From Lewinellaceae bacterium (GTDB lineage Bacteria; Bacteroidota; Bacteroidia; Chitinophagales; Saprospiraceae), in contig JACJYR010000001.1 of assembly GCA_020636005.1 (NCBI GenBank), positions 1,064,001-1,128,000 on the forward strand: a stretch of 64,000 bases of DNA, in the 5' to 3' direction. The notes under the pieces were generated by a model. It was not told where the DNA came from. It saw only the letters and a list, made by a program, of their open reading frames with translations, and ran no database searches. Position 1 is the stretch's first letter, and every line of letters begins with the position of its first letter. The translations under genes and the position numbers were made by a program. Positions 36,365 through 45,952 of the stretch are shown one piece after another.

Positions 36365-36477
36365 TAAGGATCGAAGGAAAAATAATCCCGATTTTACATC
36401 GGGATTATTTTTAAAAAAACCTTCCAATACTGGGGTTTCAAAATCAAAATAGCGAAGTTATTTTTTCATCGTTACTA
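36365..36477 (-). repeat. Copy C of the dispersed 113-bp two-hairpin element
   Basis: It starts TAAGGATCGAAGGAAAAATAA and ends CATCGTTACTA, with TA edges. The main stem is perfect. Its loop (TTTAC) is in the inverted orientation compared with copies A, B and D. It sits between two co-oriented genes. Confidence 0.9.
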
Positions 36478-36493
36478 AAAGCATTGGGTCATT

Positions 36494-38605
36494 TTACTTG
36501 TCAAAAGTGAGGGATAGGCCAACTTTCAAGTCAATGTTGTAGTCGGTGTACAAATTGATGGGAGCCTGGCCGTTGCCTCCTGTTTGGAAACGGATCTCGT
36601 AAATATTCTTCACGGCCCGATCCAATTGCCCGACTTGTTCCCGTGAAAGGGAAAGCAACAACTCGCCGGCTGCGATTCCGTCGGGGCTTACTTTTCCGTT
36701 GGCGCCCAGCATGGCGGGTTCAATGGTAGCATTTTCCACGACCACCGTTTCACCACCGTTGGCATCAAGGGCGAGAATGCGGGCCGTTGTGGCCAGTGGG
36801 AGGCCGTTTTCGTAGTGGATTTTGAGGTCGGCTTTTTGAATATCCTCCAAGGTAAGGCCTGCCTCCAGGTCGAGGTTGAGCGCCTCGCCGGTATCCCTGT
36901 ACACGAGATCCTGCACCTGGAACCTGAACGGCAGGTCAAATTCCAGGGAGGCCGTCAGGGCACTTTCGGCGGTGATGAAATTGAGCGCCTGTGGATCATT
37001 GTCAGGGTTGATGGTGGCTGTGCCGTTGAACAATAGCGAGGTTGGATAGATAGACAGCAGGTCAACGATGTTGGAGTTGAATTTATTCAGTACAAAACCC
37101 GTCGTGGCCACCTGCCCCATTTCCGCCAGCGAGGGCTGCTTGATGTTGACGGGCAGCGGGTTGAGCAGGGCCGAGCCCCCATTGCTGCCGGTAGCTTTTA
37201 CGTTGAAATCTGCCCGCAGCGGGATGCCAAAGGAATTGTCCACGATTATTTTCATTTTGGGATCTGAAAAGTACAGGGGCGAACTTTCCGAACCGAATTT
37301 GCTCAGGTCGAAGCCCAGGTCAATTTCATTTTCTTCCAACTGTTCCTCCCGGAAACCAAAATACCCGGTCGCTTCGGCTACTTGAACGTCGTTCAGGGAA
37401 AAACGGAATGTTACTTTGTCGTCCGAAGAAAATACTACCTGGTTGGCAGCAGTGCCCGGCACGGACAGTTCGACAGCCACCTCAAAGCGGTTGAAGGGCT
37501 GGGTGGCCTGTTGATCCAGTTTCCAGGTAGTGTTGGAGAAATCGAGTGAGCCGCTGGATTGGCCATTCGGCTGTACATTTATTTCCTGGACAACGGGTTG
37601 GCCATTTTTAAAAATATGGGGAAACACCGCTTTCAATTTGACGGGCACGCCGATGTCCGAGTCGAGGGTATAATTGACTTTGGCGCCGTTCATGTACAGC
37701 CCGGCCAGGCGCTCGTCGTTTTGCAGGGGGAAATCAAATGCCAGCGCATCCGCCGCCAGCAGGCCCGGCTGAATGGCCACCTGGCCCGAACGGACGACCA
37801 CGTTTTTCAGTTCAAGCCCGTACGCCAGCGGTGCATCGAGGTCGATCAGCACCGGAGTGCCGCCCGACCCAGGGGAATTCAGGTCGCTGACCCGCACCTT
37901 GAGGTCGTTGCTGATGGTTTTCCCCTGTAGGTCAAGCTCCTGTGTTTCGGCAGTGCCTTTGGCAATATACGCATACTCAAAAACGCCGACCGTTTGGCCG
38001 GAAGCATTGTCAACCAATTCTGCGCTGAAATCCTGCAGATCAACAAACAGAGAATTTTGGATGGTGAGCCGGAGCAGGCCGCTTTCTAATTCCGCATAAG
38101 TGAAATCAGCCAGGGGCGGCAACTCGATTTCGTCCTGGATATTTTCCTGGAAAGCCGGGATGGGCTGCATGGATCCGTCCTTTTGCTGGAGGAAGGCTCT
38201 CAGTGCAGGGTCGTTGAATTTGTCCACATATTGGCTGAACGGTAAGGATAAGGTTTCGGCCATATCGTTCATGGACAAAAAACCAACCGTTATGTCCTTA
38301 ATAAAATTTTCCTGCAAGCCTTCCGTCAAATCGTGCAACAGGTCGCTGGCGGAAAGGCTGAAGAAATTGTCTTGCCGGTACACAATACCAACCCCACCCT
38401 GGGCATCGGCCGTGAACAAACTATCCTCGGCCAGCAGGTCGGACAGCGAGAAACTGACCGTGCCGACCGGCAGTGCCAATGTACCCCGGTAGGGCACTTC
38501 AATGTCGGTAAATTTATCCTTGTAGCAGCCAGTGAAAAGCAAGGCGGCGAGCATAAGGAACCCCGTGAGGCGACCCAAGTGGGCGGGTTTTATCATAGTC
38601 TGCAT
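36494..38605 (-). CDS. Large lipoprotein of unknown function upstream of the DUF5723 gene
   Basis: The product is 703 residues if it starts at the ATG at 38605; an ATG 8 codons upstream is also in frame. A lipobox (LAALLFTGC, Cys27) marks a lipoprotein. The rest is beta-rich, with repeated FDFPLQN- and LDLEAGLTL-like strands, and with several segments where a conserved A-x-x-F-x-L-P-F pattern recurs. This suggests several tandem Ig- or LEA-like units, but I do not recognise a family. The pairing with a DUF5723 barrel implies a joint outer-membrane role by context only. The protein ends in NLYTDYNIDLKVGLSLTFDK, a strand-like terminus ending in an aromatic-containing motif. Confidence 0.8.
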   Translation of the reverse strand: MQTMIKPAHLGRLTGFLMLAALLFTGCYKDKFTDIEVPYRGTLALPVGTVSFSLSDLLAEDSLFTADAQGGVGIVYRQDNFFSLSASDLLHDLTEGLQENFIKDITVGFLSMNDMAETLSLPFSQYVDKFNDPALRAFLQQKDGSMQPIPAFQENIQDEIELPPLADFTYAELESGLLRLTIQNSLFVDLQDFSAELVDNASGQTVGVFEYAYIAKGTAETQELDLQGKTISNDLKVRVSDLNSPGSGGTPVLIDLDAPLAYGLELKNVVVRSGQVAIQPGLLAADALAFDFPLQNDERLAGLYMNGAKVNYTLDSDIGVPVKLKAVFPHIFKNGQPVVQEINVQPNGQSSGSLDFSNTTWKLDQQATQPFNRFEVAVELSVPGTAANQVVFSSDDKVTFRFSLNDVQVAEATGYFGFREEQLEENEIDLGFDLSKFGSESSPLYFSDPKMKIIVDNSFGIPLRADFNVKATGSNGGSALLNPLPVNIKQPSLAEMGQVATTGFVLNKFNSNIVDLLSIYPTSLLFNGTATINPDNDPQALNFITAESALTASLEFDLPFRFQVQDLVYRDTGEALNLDLEAGLTLEDIQKADLKIHYENGLPLATTARILALDANGGETVVVENATIEPAMLGANGKVSPDGIAAGELLLSLSREQVGQLDRAVKNIYEIRFQTGGNGQAPINLYTDYNIDLKVGLSLTFDK

Positions 38606-38984
38606 AGTTGTGGGTGTTCTTTCCTGCACTGCGTACAGGTGGTTATTGTAAAACTAGCAACCCAATCGTGGTAGTTGAATCACCGCGAAAGGATGGTGTA
38701 ACATCTGTTGTGGGGAGGGAAAATAGTGTCCGGTCTTGTGTTGAAGTTGGAAGCTGCAGAATGGCGGAGGGAAGTCCGGGCGGTATAAAACAGAATTTGT
38801 GCCACATATCGCCGCCAATTTTAGGGAAAGGCTCGAAACGGAGCAGGATACCTTTTAACGGCGTTTAAGTATTGATGTGTTTTTGCGTTTTATTGAAACT
38901 GATGTTCAATGGGTTGAAATCGGGTTTGCCTAAAAACTGGAATTATAAAACGCAGGAGCCGTTGCAAAAACCTGAAGGCCATGT
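38606..38984. other. Gene-free stretch upstream of the large lipoprotein gene
   Basis: About 380 bases with no open frame I would call. It should contain the promoter of the leftward lipoprotein gene. No hairpin stands out before copy D at 38985. Confidence 0.45.
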
Positions 38985-39098
38985 TCAGGATCGAAGGAAA
39001 AATAATCCCGATGTGAAATCGGGATTATTTTTAAAAAACCCCTCCATTGCTGGGGTTTTCAAAATCAAAATGGTGAAGTTATTTTTTCATCGTTACTA
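38985..39098 (-). repeat. Copy D of the dispersed 113-bp two-hairpin element
   Basis: It starts AGGATCGAAGGAAAAATAA (with TC instead of TA before it) and ends CATCGTTACTA. It has the best second stem of all copies (AAAACCCC / GGGGTTTT). The terminator of the M1 peptidase gene follows at once. Confidence 0.9.
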
Positions 39099-39102
39099 AG
39101 CG

Positions 39103-39152
39103 GGGTGGGTTTGAAAGGAATTTTTGAAAAAACTATTATTTCAAACCCACCC
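39103..39152 (-). terminator. Hairpin after the M1 aminopeptidase gene
   Basis: GGGTGGGTTTGAAA at 39103-39116 pairs perfectly over 14 bp with 39139-39152 across a 22-base loop. It lies 30 bases beyond the stop of the minus-strand peptidase gene. There is no long T run, so the terminator role is an inference from position. Confidence 0.55.
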
Positions 39153-39181
39153 TACCCCATTGAATCTATTTTGAACCGGCA

Positions 39182-41824
39182 TCAGGGCCTGGCTGGCGGA
39201 TCGGGGAAATTCTTGTACATATTCTTGATGCGGTCGTCCGTTTCCCAGGCTTTTATTTCCTGGAGGATGGAGACGAGTTGGGCGTCCTTAGCCATGAGGC
39301 TCTCTTTCTTTGTTTCGTCTGCTTCGGTGCTGGTTTTTTCTGAAAGGGCAGCGTGCAGGTCGTTGATACTTTTAGTTGCCATGTAGCGCATCCAGAAGAA
39401 GTTGGCCTCGCTCATGGCTACTTTCTTCATTTTGCCGGCGGCGGCGAGCATGGCATTGGCATCGCCCTGCGCCGCCAGCGTTGCATAGGCTTCAATGAAA
39501 CTGTACTGGCTGAACCCGCCCACTTTGTCAAAATTCTTTTCAAAATAGGGCAATTTGGAAGGATCGCCCTTGTCGGCATACAAAGTGGCCAGTGCCATCA
39601 CGATACCCTGGTCGTCCTCGCTTTCCAGCTTTTTAGCGGCGGCCATGGCAGCAGCTTCGTCCAGTTGGAGCAGGGCGTTGAGGCCAGCCGAAACGACCTT
39701 GATAGCCGGGTCGCTTTCGATGGCTTTGGTGGCCACCGGAGCGTATTGCTTGTCACCGGTCTCGCCGAGTTTGGCCAGGGCTGTCTCCCGTACGCTGGAA
39801 TGGGGGTCTTTTTCGGCTATGGTGGCAAGCTTGCCCATGATGCCCGCTTCGCCGGTTTTCGCCCCTTCCACTGCTATCAGCCTGAGCAGCCAGAATTTGT
39901 CGTTCAATGCATTTTTCATCACCTCCTCGGCACGGGGATCCTGGCTGTCGGCTATTTCGCCCAAAGCCTTCACCCGGTGCAGAAAATTGGTGGCGTGTTC
40001 ATATTGGTAAAGGTATTCGTCGAGGCTCTTCTCGTCCTGTACCGTAGCGAGCAGCACGCCGTCGCCATCAAAGACGATGAGGTCTGGGTCTGTTGGCGAA
40101 GGAAAAGTAAAGGTCTCTTTGCGCTCGTTGATGGTCACGTTGTGGCGGGTCATTTCGCCATTTTCATACACATCAATGGCCACGGGCAACTGGAAAATGG
40201 CGGGCATTTTCTTGGCGTCCTGCCTTTGCTCCACCGTCACGATAACCGTTTTGGCATCGGGATCGTAGTCGTAGTCCACTTTCAGATCCGGCTGGCCTTC
40301 GCTGTAAAACCATTGGTTGAAAAACCAGTTCAGGTCTTCGCCCGTCACGTCCTCGAAGGCCAGGCGAAGTTCGTGGCCTTCCACATCCGAGAGGGCGTTG
40401 TCGGTCAGGTATTTTTTCAGGCCGGCAAAGAATGCCTCGTCGCCCACGTAGTTTCGGAGCATGTGCAGCACGAGGCCGCCCTTGTTATAGCTGTGGGCAT
40501 CGAACATATCCTCCCGGTTGTCGTAGCCAAAATTGATGAGCGGATGGATACCGCCCTGGGCGGCCTGGAGGTAGCCCTGCATCTCCTGCAGGCGGTGGAA
40601 GTCGGCCTCGTCACGGCCGTATTTGTGTTCCAGCCAGAGGTATTCGCTGTAGTTGGCAAAGCCTTCGTTCAGCGTGAGGTTTGCCCAGCTTTCGCAGGTC
40701 ACGTAGTCGCCGAACCAGTGGTGGAACATTTCGTGCGCCACGATTTTGTCGTTTTGCAAATTATCGATCAACTCCCGGTCAGTACCCTGCATGAACTCTC
40801 CGAAAATAACTGCTGTCGTGTTTTCCATGGCCCCGGAAACGTAGTCACGGACGACCACCTGCGAGAACTTTTGCCAGGGATAATCCACGCCCAGGATGTC
40901 GGAGTAAAACGACAACAGTTCAGGCGTGTTCGGGAAAATATTGCGGGCGTATTTTTCAAATTTTGGCTCCACGTAATAGTCCACGTCCTTGCCCCGCCAT
41001 TTGTCATGTACCACGGCATACTCGCCGATGGCAACCATGAAAAGGTAAGGGGCATGGGGCATGTCCATTTTCCAGTAGTCCGTCCGGGTGCCGTCGCTGT
41101 TCTTTTTGGAGGAGACGAGCACGCCGTTGGAAAGTGTCTTGAAGCGATCCTCTACGGTGAGTATCATTTCTTCGGTGCAGCGCTCGTTGGGCTTGTCAAT
41201 AGTTGGGAACCACCGGGAGTTGTTCTCCGTCTCGCCCTGGCTCCAGATTTGCTGGGGCTTGTCGCCCTCGTCGCCACGGGGGTTGATGAAAAACAAGCCT
41301 TTGTCGGAGGTGATGGCAGCACTACCTCCGCCTGCACTAGGGGTGGCCGTATAGTCAATAAACAGCTTATACTCCTGGTTGCGGTTGTAGGTTTTGTCCA
41401 AATAGATGGTGACCTGCTGGCCGTCGTAGTTGTGCTTCAACTCCTGGTTGCTGCCCTCCAGGGTTATTTTATGGAAATCAAAACCTTTGGCGTCGAGCAC
41501 CACTTTGTCGGTCGGGTAGAAGTAAGGCTTGAGCGTGAGCGTGGCCTTGCCCATCACCTGCTCTTTTTCCCAGTCAAAACGAAGGTCGAGCTTGGTGTGG
41601 AGGAGGTCATTATCCCGTTTGTGGCTGGGGTTGTATGCGGGCAGTTCGTTGGCCACTTCCGTTTCGATGGTGGAGTCCTCAAGCCCGCCGGGCTTGGGCG
41701 CCGTGACGGTGAGGGTATCGAGGTCACGGTATTCCGTTTCCGGGAGCAGGATGGGGCTGTATTGCTTGGGGCTGCAGCTCCAGAGGAAGGGGATGGAGAG
41801 CAGGAAAAAGAGGAGTTTTTTCAT
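39182..41824 (-). CDS. M1 family zinc aminopeptidase, lipoprotein with HEAT-like C-terminus
   Basis: The product is 880 residues from the ATG at 41824. I reject an ATG 17 codons upstream because MKKLLFFLLSIPFLWSC is a complete lipoprotein signal with Cys17. An N-terminal beta-saddle domain is followed by the exopeptidase motif SGAMENTTAVIF and the zinc site HEMFHH...NEGF (His364, Glu365, His368, Glu387). The C-terminal third is a helical repeat region (LRLIAVEGAKTGEAGIMGKL, SSVRETALAKLGETG) like the HEAT repeats of this family. It removes N-terminal residues from peptides outside or in the periplasm. It fits functionally with the peptide transporter genes upstream, although they are not in one operon. 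Confidence 0.93.
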   Translation of the reverse strand: MKKLLFFLLSIPFLWSCSPKQYSPILLPETEYRDLDTLTVTAPKPGGLEDSTIETEVANELPAYNPSHKRDNDLLHTKLDLRFDWEKEQVMGKATLTLKPYFYPTDKVVLDAKGFDFHKITLEGSNQELKHNYDGQQVTIYLDKTYNRNQEYKLFIDYTATPSAGGGSAAITSDKGLFFINPRGDEGDKPQQIWSQGETENNSRWFPTIDKPNERCTEEMILTVEDRFKTLSNGVLVSSKKNSDGTRTDYWKMDMPHAPYLFMVAIGEYAVVHDKWRGKDVDYYVEPKFEKYARNIFPNTPELLSFYSDILGVDYPWQKFSQVVVRDYVSGAMENTTAVIFGEFMQGTDRELIDNLQNDKIVAHEMFHHWFGDYVTCESWANLTLNEGFANYSEYLWLEHKYGRDEADFHRLQEMQGYLQAAQGGIHPLINFGYDNREDMFDAHSYNKGGLVLHMLRNYVGDEAFFAGLKKYLTDNALSDVEGHELRLAFEDVTGEDLNWFFNQWFYSEGQPDLKVDYDYDPDAKTVIVTVEQRQDAKKMPAIFQLPVAIDVYENGEMTRHNVTINERKETFTFPSPTDPDLIVFDGDGVLLATVQDEKSLDEYLYQYEHATNFLHRVKALGEIADSQDPRAEEVMKNALNDKFWLLRLIAVEGAKTGEAGIMGKLATIAEKDPHSSVRETALAKLGETGDKQYAPVATKAIESDPAIKVVSAGLNALLQLDEAAAMAAAKKLESEDDQGIVMALATLYADKGDPSKLPYFEKNFDKVGGFSQYSFIEAYATLAAQGDANAMLAAAGKMKKVAMSEANFFWMRYMATKSINDLHAALSEKTSTEADETKKESLMAKDAQLVSILQEIKAWETDDRIKNMYKNFPDPPARP

Positions 41825-42303
41825 TGAAAAGATGATTTTGGAAATGTCCCGGCATAACGCTTGCCAAAGCTCCATGTTTTGACAAACGAGGCGCAGGTTG
41901 ATGTAACTTGGCTTTTTTTATAAAATTTTGACAATCATAATATTATGCCCCGCTGGGGAGGCTTTTCAAAAAGGCGGGCAAAGATAAGGACAATTGTGGA
42001 AGGCCGTGGTCACAAGTTTGGTAAATAAACGAAGGTCAAAAGCCCGGGAGCGCTGTCTCCTGCCTCAGACCCGATGGTTCTTTCGGGCAGCGTTGGGAAC
42101 AGCTTGCCATAGATGGTTTTCCAAAGTCAGGGTTTGAATATCATGCAGGTTTGGAAGATAGTAACGGCGATATTTTATTGACAGGCTTTGACATTCCTTA
42201 CTGCTTCCTGGCAAAATCCTCCCCCATTGAATCTTTCCCATCGGCAGCGCAGGAAGTCTTGCGGATAAAAAACAGGTTTGGGAAAAAACCTGGCGCACAT
42301 TCC
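41825..42303. other. Gene-free stretch between the ABC permease and the M1 peptidase
   Basis: About 480 bases. A minus-strand frame at 42065-42307 overlaps the permease end and has no recognisable content. The first 120 bases next to the peptidase gene are A/T-rich and likely promoter. Confidence 0.45.
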
Positions 42304-43725
42304 TCACTTGAAGCGCACCCTCGGATCCACTATAGCGTACAGCACGTCCGCCACCAACATGCCCACAATAGTCAGCAGCGAACCCAGCATCAGCACAGTA
42401 AACAGCACAGGCCAGTCTTTTTGCAAAATGGACTGGTAGGTGAGCAGCCCCATCCCGGGAATGTTGAAAATGAATTCAATGGTCACCGAGCCGGCGATGG
42501 CCGCCGGGAAGACCGAGGCAATGAGCGTGATGACCGGGAACAGCGCATTGCGGAAGCCATGCCACCAGACCACCCGCCGCTCCGGCACCCCTTTCGCCCT
42601 CGCCGTGCGGATAAAATCTTTTTTCAACACCTCCACCATGCCGCCCCTCGCCTGCCGGGAAATGAAGGCCAATGCAGGGTAAGCTATGCAAATAATGGGC
42701 AGCACGAGGTGCGGTGCAGCAATGCTTATTTTTTGCCAGAATGTAGCGCTGGAAGAAATATTGCCCAGGCCCGGCCCCGGGAAAAGCTGCATCCCGTATT
42801 CCCTGGTGGCAAAGAAAATGAGCAGCATCGTACCAACCCAAAAAGCGGGCAACGAATACAGCATGAACAGCCCCAATGAGCTTATTTTATCGAACCGCCC
42901 CCCTTTTTTTGCAGCCGCCCAAATGCCCTGGGGCACGGCCAGCAGAAAAGCTAAAATAATGGCGCTAACATTGAGCAGCAAGGTCCAGAACAGGGCGGGC
43001 GAAATTTTGTCCGCCACGGGCCTGCGGTTGACGATGGAGGTGCCGAAGTTGCCCACCACAAAGTGGCTGATCCAGGCGTGGTACTGGTTGTTGAGGCCGT
43101 ACCAGCGGAGGGCGGGCACCTTCAGTTTCCAGGGCGTAGCGCTGCTTTTTACGGATTCAAATTTTTTCTCCAAATCAAGAACAGCCCCGCCGAGGGCCGA
43201 CCTGAGCAGGCTGTCCTCTTTTAAGGCAACCGCCATTTCATCCAACCTGGATTGGATGGCGGCGGGTTGTGAAACAACATACAACTCCCGCAGCGGGATT
43301 TTCAATGGCAAAGCCAGCCTGTCCAGCGGATCCTGTAGCCCCAATAGCTGTAAATCCAGCGCACGGACACTTTGATAATAATCCTGGATTTCCGGCCAGT
43401 TGCCATACTGCCCAATGAGTTTTTCCAATACCTCCCGCCTGTTTTTTATCACCACTTTGTACAGTGTATCGGGATAGGCTTTTGGTGAAATGCTAAAGTA
43501 GAAGGCGGGCAAATCCTCGTGCAGGGTTTCAGCGGCAAGCCGGTAGGCCTTTTCAGCGTCGAGCAAATCGCCGGGCTTCGACAGGGAGCGCTCGAAAGGG
43601 TTGTTTTGCAGGTAAGCCGTTACCGCATCGCCGGGCGTCAGCCCGCTCAGCCCAAACGCTATCATGCTGACGGCAATCAGTGTAGGAATAAACAGCAGCA
43701 GTCGTTTGGCTAGGTATGGGAACAT
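42304..43725 (-). CDS. Oligopeptide/dipeptide ABC transporter permease (DppB/OppB type) with large periplasmic insert
   Basis: The product is 473 residues, about 140 longer than normal DppB. The first membrane helix (LLLFIPTLIAVSMIAFGL) is followed by a ~190-residue periplasmic segment (residues ~35-225), then VVGNFGTSIVNRRPV, which is the usual sequence before helix 2, and the remaining five helices. The EAA loop is RTARAKGVPERRVVWWHGFRNA. It pairs in the membrane with a second permease (DppC) that is not in this window. The extra region is helical and charged. The binding protein gene lies just upstream with a 263-base gap containing a large palindrome. No ATPase genes are nearby. Confidence 0.9.
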   Translation of the reverse strand: MFPYLAKRLLLFIPTLIAVSMIAFGLSGLTPGDAVTAYLQNNPFERSLSKPGDLLDAEKAYRLAAETLHEDLPAFYFSISPKAYPDTLYKVVIKNRREVLEKLIGQYGNWPEIQDYYQSVRALDLQLLGLQDPLDRLALPLKIPLRELYVVSQPAAIQSRLDEMAVALKEDSLLRSALGGAVLDLEKKFESVKSSATPWKLKVPALRWYGLNNQYHAWISHFVVGNFGTSIVNRRPVADKISPALFWTLLLNVSAIILAFLLAVPQGIWAAAKKGGRFDKISSLGLFMLYSLPAFWVGTMLLIFFATREYGMQLFPGPGLGNISSSATFWQKISIAAPHLVLPIICIAYPALAFISRQARGGMVEVLKKDFIRTARAKGVPERRVVWWHGFRNALFPVITLIASVFPAAIAGSVTIEFIFNIPGMGLLTYQSILQKDWPVLFTVLMLGSLLTIVGMLVADVLYAIVDPRVRFK

Positions 43726-43746
43726 GGTTGACGGTTGACGGTTGAC
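43726..43746. repeat. Three tandem 7-bp units directly before the permease start
   Basis: GGTTGAC is repeated three times immediately next to the initiating ATG of the permease gene. Similar locus-specific short-word runs precede several other genes in this window. Confidence 0.7.
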
Positions 43747-43766
43747 GTGAGACTTTATTTTTTATC

Positions 43767-43918
43767 GTTCTTTGACAAATTCTGTGGAGTAAGGAAACCG
43801 TTAAAACGGTTCAGCACATAACCGCTTGATTTTCAACCCACGACTTAAGTCGTGGGTTGAAAATTTGGCTATCACTTTGAGCCGTTTTAACGGATGACCA
43901 CAAGATTTGTCAAAGAAC
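43767..43918. repeat. 152-bp cruciform element with 36-bp central palindrome
   Basis: The ends GTTCTTTGACAAAT and its complement pair. A second inner pair of arms is CCGTTAAAACGG / CCGTTTTAACGG. The centre (43829-43864) is a perfect 36-bp palindrome around CGACTTAAGTCG. No frame is open inside. It lies between the binding protein and permease genes of the peptide transporter. It looks like a REP/MITE-type mobile palindrome. Confidence 0.85.
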
Positions 43919-43988
43919 CTTTTTTATAAATTTCCAAGGTATTAAATTCCAAAAACCGTCCGCTGTCAGCCGTCCACCGTCCCCCATC

Positions 43989-45752
43989 TCACTGCTTCAA
44001 CTTCAAATGCTGCAACGAAACCCCCGGCGATTTGCGGCTGACGATGGTATCAAAGCGCTTGTGTACCACGATGCGGCTGAGCGGTGAAAAGAGGAAAATC
44101 ATGGGCTGCTCGTCGTAGATAATTTCCTGCAATTTCAGGTAAAGCTCGTCCCTGCGCTTTTCATCGGTGGTTATACGGATTTCATCTATCATGGCATCGG
44201 CTTCCGGGTTGCTGAATCGGGTGTAGTTCGAGCCGCCGGGCTGTGCGCTGTCAGTGTGGTAAAGTTGTTTCAGGTCGTCGAGCAGGGGGATGACGCCAGC
44301 ACCGAGGCCGGCGGAGATTTCGTAGTCCCCGTTGCGCATGCGCTGGCGCAGCACGTTGCTCTCTACGGCCACTTTTTCTACTTCGATGCCTACTTTTTTG
44401 GCATTGTTCTTAAAAATCTCCGAGAAGTTTTCCTGCAGCGGGGAGCCGGGCGTGAGGAGGAACTCCAGTTTTAGTTCCAGGCGCTGGCCGTCCACCATTT
44501 TATCGAGGATGCCGTTGCCGTCGCTGTCAGCCCAGCCAGCCTCGGCGAGCAGCCTGCGGGCCCCGTCCAGGTCGAGCGGGATGAGTTGCAGCTTTTTGTT
44601 GTAGTATTTCTTGTCCGGCAAAATAGGGCCGACCACCCGCTCGCCCATGCCGTCCATCACGTCGCGGATAAAGGCATCCATATCAATGAGCCTGGCCATG
44701 GCCTGCCGCACCTTTTTGTCGGCGAGTTTGGGGTTGCGGTTTTGCATGGCCGTGTAGTAGAAGGCAAACCGGGGCGGCGTGAAGAAGTTATAGATGTCCG
44801 ATAAAAAGGAGTCGTTTCTCACCTCCAGGAACTGCTTCACATCGAGGTCGAAGCCGACGTCGTAATCTTCCGCTTTCAAGGCCGTGATGGCTGCTGTCTG
44901 GTCTTCGATGGGCAGGTAGATGATGGTGTCGGGGAATGCCCGCAGCATTTTGTACTGCCCGGCCAGTTTGTCGCCCCACCAGTTTTTCTTTTTCACCAAA
45001 ACAATCCGCTGGCCTTCCACCCAGTCGCCCAGTTGATAAGGCCCTGAGCCGGAGACTTTTTCCCTGCCGTATTCCGGCGACTGGAACAGGGCGGCAAATT
45101 TCACGATGCGTTCGTCTTCGGCGTATTTGGCGGCAGTGGCCGGGTCGGCCAATTCCTTGAAGGAGATGCCTTTGGTCAGGCCATCCGGGTCGAAAAGATG
45201 CTCGGGCAACATGGTGACATTGGTGACGGCCCCGTAGTTCAGCATGAATTGCTGGTTGGCAAACACCGTAAATTTTTTAGGATTGGACGGGTCAATCTGT
45301 ATGTCTTTAATGAACTCGAAATAGGTGGCGTAGTTTTGCAGGGGCAGTTTTGGGTTGAAGAGCGTTTTCAGGGAAAACTCGTAATCGTGGCCCGTCACCG
45401 GCTGGCCATCGTCCCACACTGCCTCATCCAGTATTTCAAAGTTAAACTTTTCCCCACCGGCAAACTCGCCCTCCGTGATGGGCTCGGTGGTGACCGGGGC
45501 CTTGACCAGTTGGGGCACCAGTTCCAGGGTTTCCGGGTCGAAGTCCATCGGGTACTGGTACATCATTTCGTTGGCCGTGCGTGCCCAAGCCGCAGAAGTG
45601 AGGTAAGGGTTCACCGTTTGTATGTCTGCGTTCGTCCGCACCCGCACGGTGTTGTCGTTGTGTTTCCAGGCTACGCCGGCATCAGGATGGCATGAAAAAA
45701 TAAACAAGGTGGAAAAGAAAAACAGGGATAGGTTTACTCGCACGTTAGTCAT
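43989..45752 (-). CDS. Peptide ABC transporter substrate-binding lipoprotein (SBP family 5)
   Basis: The product is 587 residues from the ATG at 45752, with lipobox LFIFSC (Cys21). The order and motifs match OppA/DppA proteins: NPYLTSAAWARTANEMMYQ near the N-terminus, EAVWDDGQPVTGHDYEFSL, KVSGSGPYQLGDWVEGQ, KVRQAMARLIDMDAFI and a C-terminal YLKLQEIIYDEQPMIFLF. It captures peptides for the ABC permease encoded downstream on the same strand. With the M1 aminopeptidase nearby this supports a peptide-scavenging role. The partner permease DppC and ATPases must be encoded elsewhere. The gene is divergent from the SDR epimerase. Confidence 0.93.
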   Translation of the reverse strand: MTNVRVNLSLFFFSTLFIFSCHPDAGVAWKHNDNTVRVRTNADIQTVNPYLTSAAWARTANEMMYQYPMDFDPETLELVPQLVKAPVTTEPITEGEFAGGEKFNFEILDEAVWDDGQPVTGHDYEFSLKTLFNPKLPLQNYATYFEFIKDIQIDPSNPKKFTVFANQQFMLNYGAVTNVTMLPEHLFDPDGLTKGISFKELADPATAAKYAEDERIVKFAALFQSPEYGREKVSGSGPYQLGDWVEGQRIVLVKKKNWWGDKLAGQYKMLRAFPDTIIYLPIEDQTAAITALKAEDYDVGFDLDVKQFLEVRNDSFLSDIYNFFTPPRFAFYYTAMQNRNPKLADKKVRQAMARLIDMDAFIRDVMDGMGERVVGPILPDKKYYNKKLQLIPLDLDGARRLLAEAGWADSDGNGILDKMVDGQRLELKLEFLLTPGSPLQENFSEIFKNNAKKVGIEVEKVAVESNVLRQRMRNGDYEISAGLGAGVIPLLDDLKQLYHTDSAQPGGSNYTRFSNPEADAMIDEIRITTDEKRRDELYLKLQEIIYDEQPMIFLFSPLSRIVVHKRFDTIVSRKSPGVSLQHLKLKQ

Positions 45753-45848
45753 GGTGAAATTGTGTTTTTTTGAACCGGAAGGCACTTCGCCTGTTCCCGC
45801 AAAGAAAGCCCGAAGTTAGGAGAAATGGGAGAATGGTTATATGGTTTC

Positions 45849-45889
45849 ATGGCTTCATTGTTTCATGGCTAGATGGCTTCATTGTTTCA
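45849..45889 (+). repeat. Two direct copies of a 17-bp word in a C/T-rich leader
   Basis: ATGGCTTCATTGTTTCA occurs at 45849 and 45873, with related pieces (ATGGTTTCATGG) around. It lies ~65 bases upstream of the epimerase start and is non-coding. Confidence 0.6.
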
Positions 45890-45952
45890 CAGGCAGTTAT
45901 CCTTTTCCTTTCAGGCCAATTTCCTAATTTTCCAATTTCCAAATTCTACCTT

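Noticed and set aside
39353..41827. An 824-codon plus-strand open frame opposite the M1 aminopeptidase gene
   Set aside because: It mirrors the minus-strand gene over its full length, has no motif of any family, and exists because the true gene is G/C-rich at its wobble positions.
45770..45952. An N-terminal extension of the epimerase
   Set aside because: The text is low-complexity and comes from direct repeats. The GGTGLVG nucleotide-binding motif sits at the expected distance only from the ATG at 45953.
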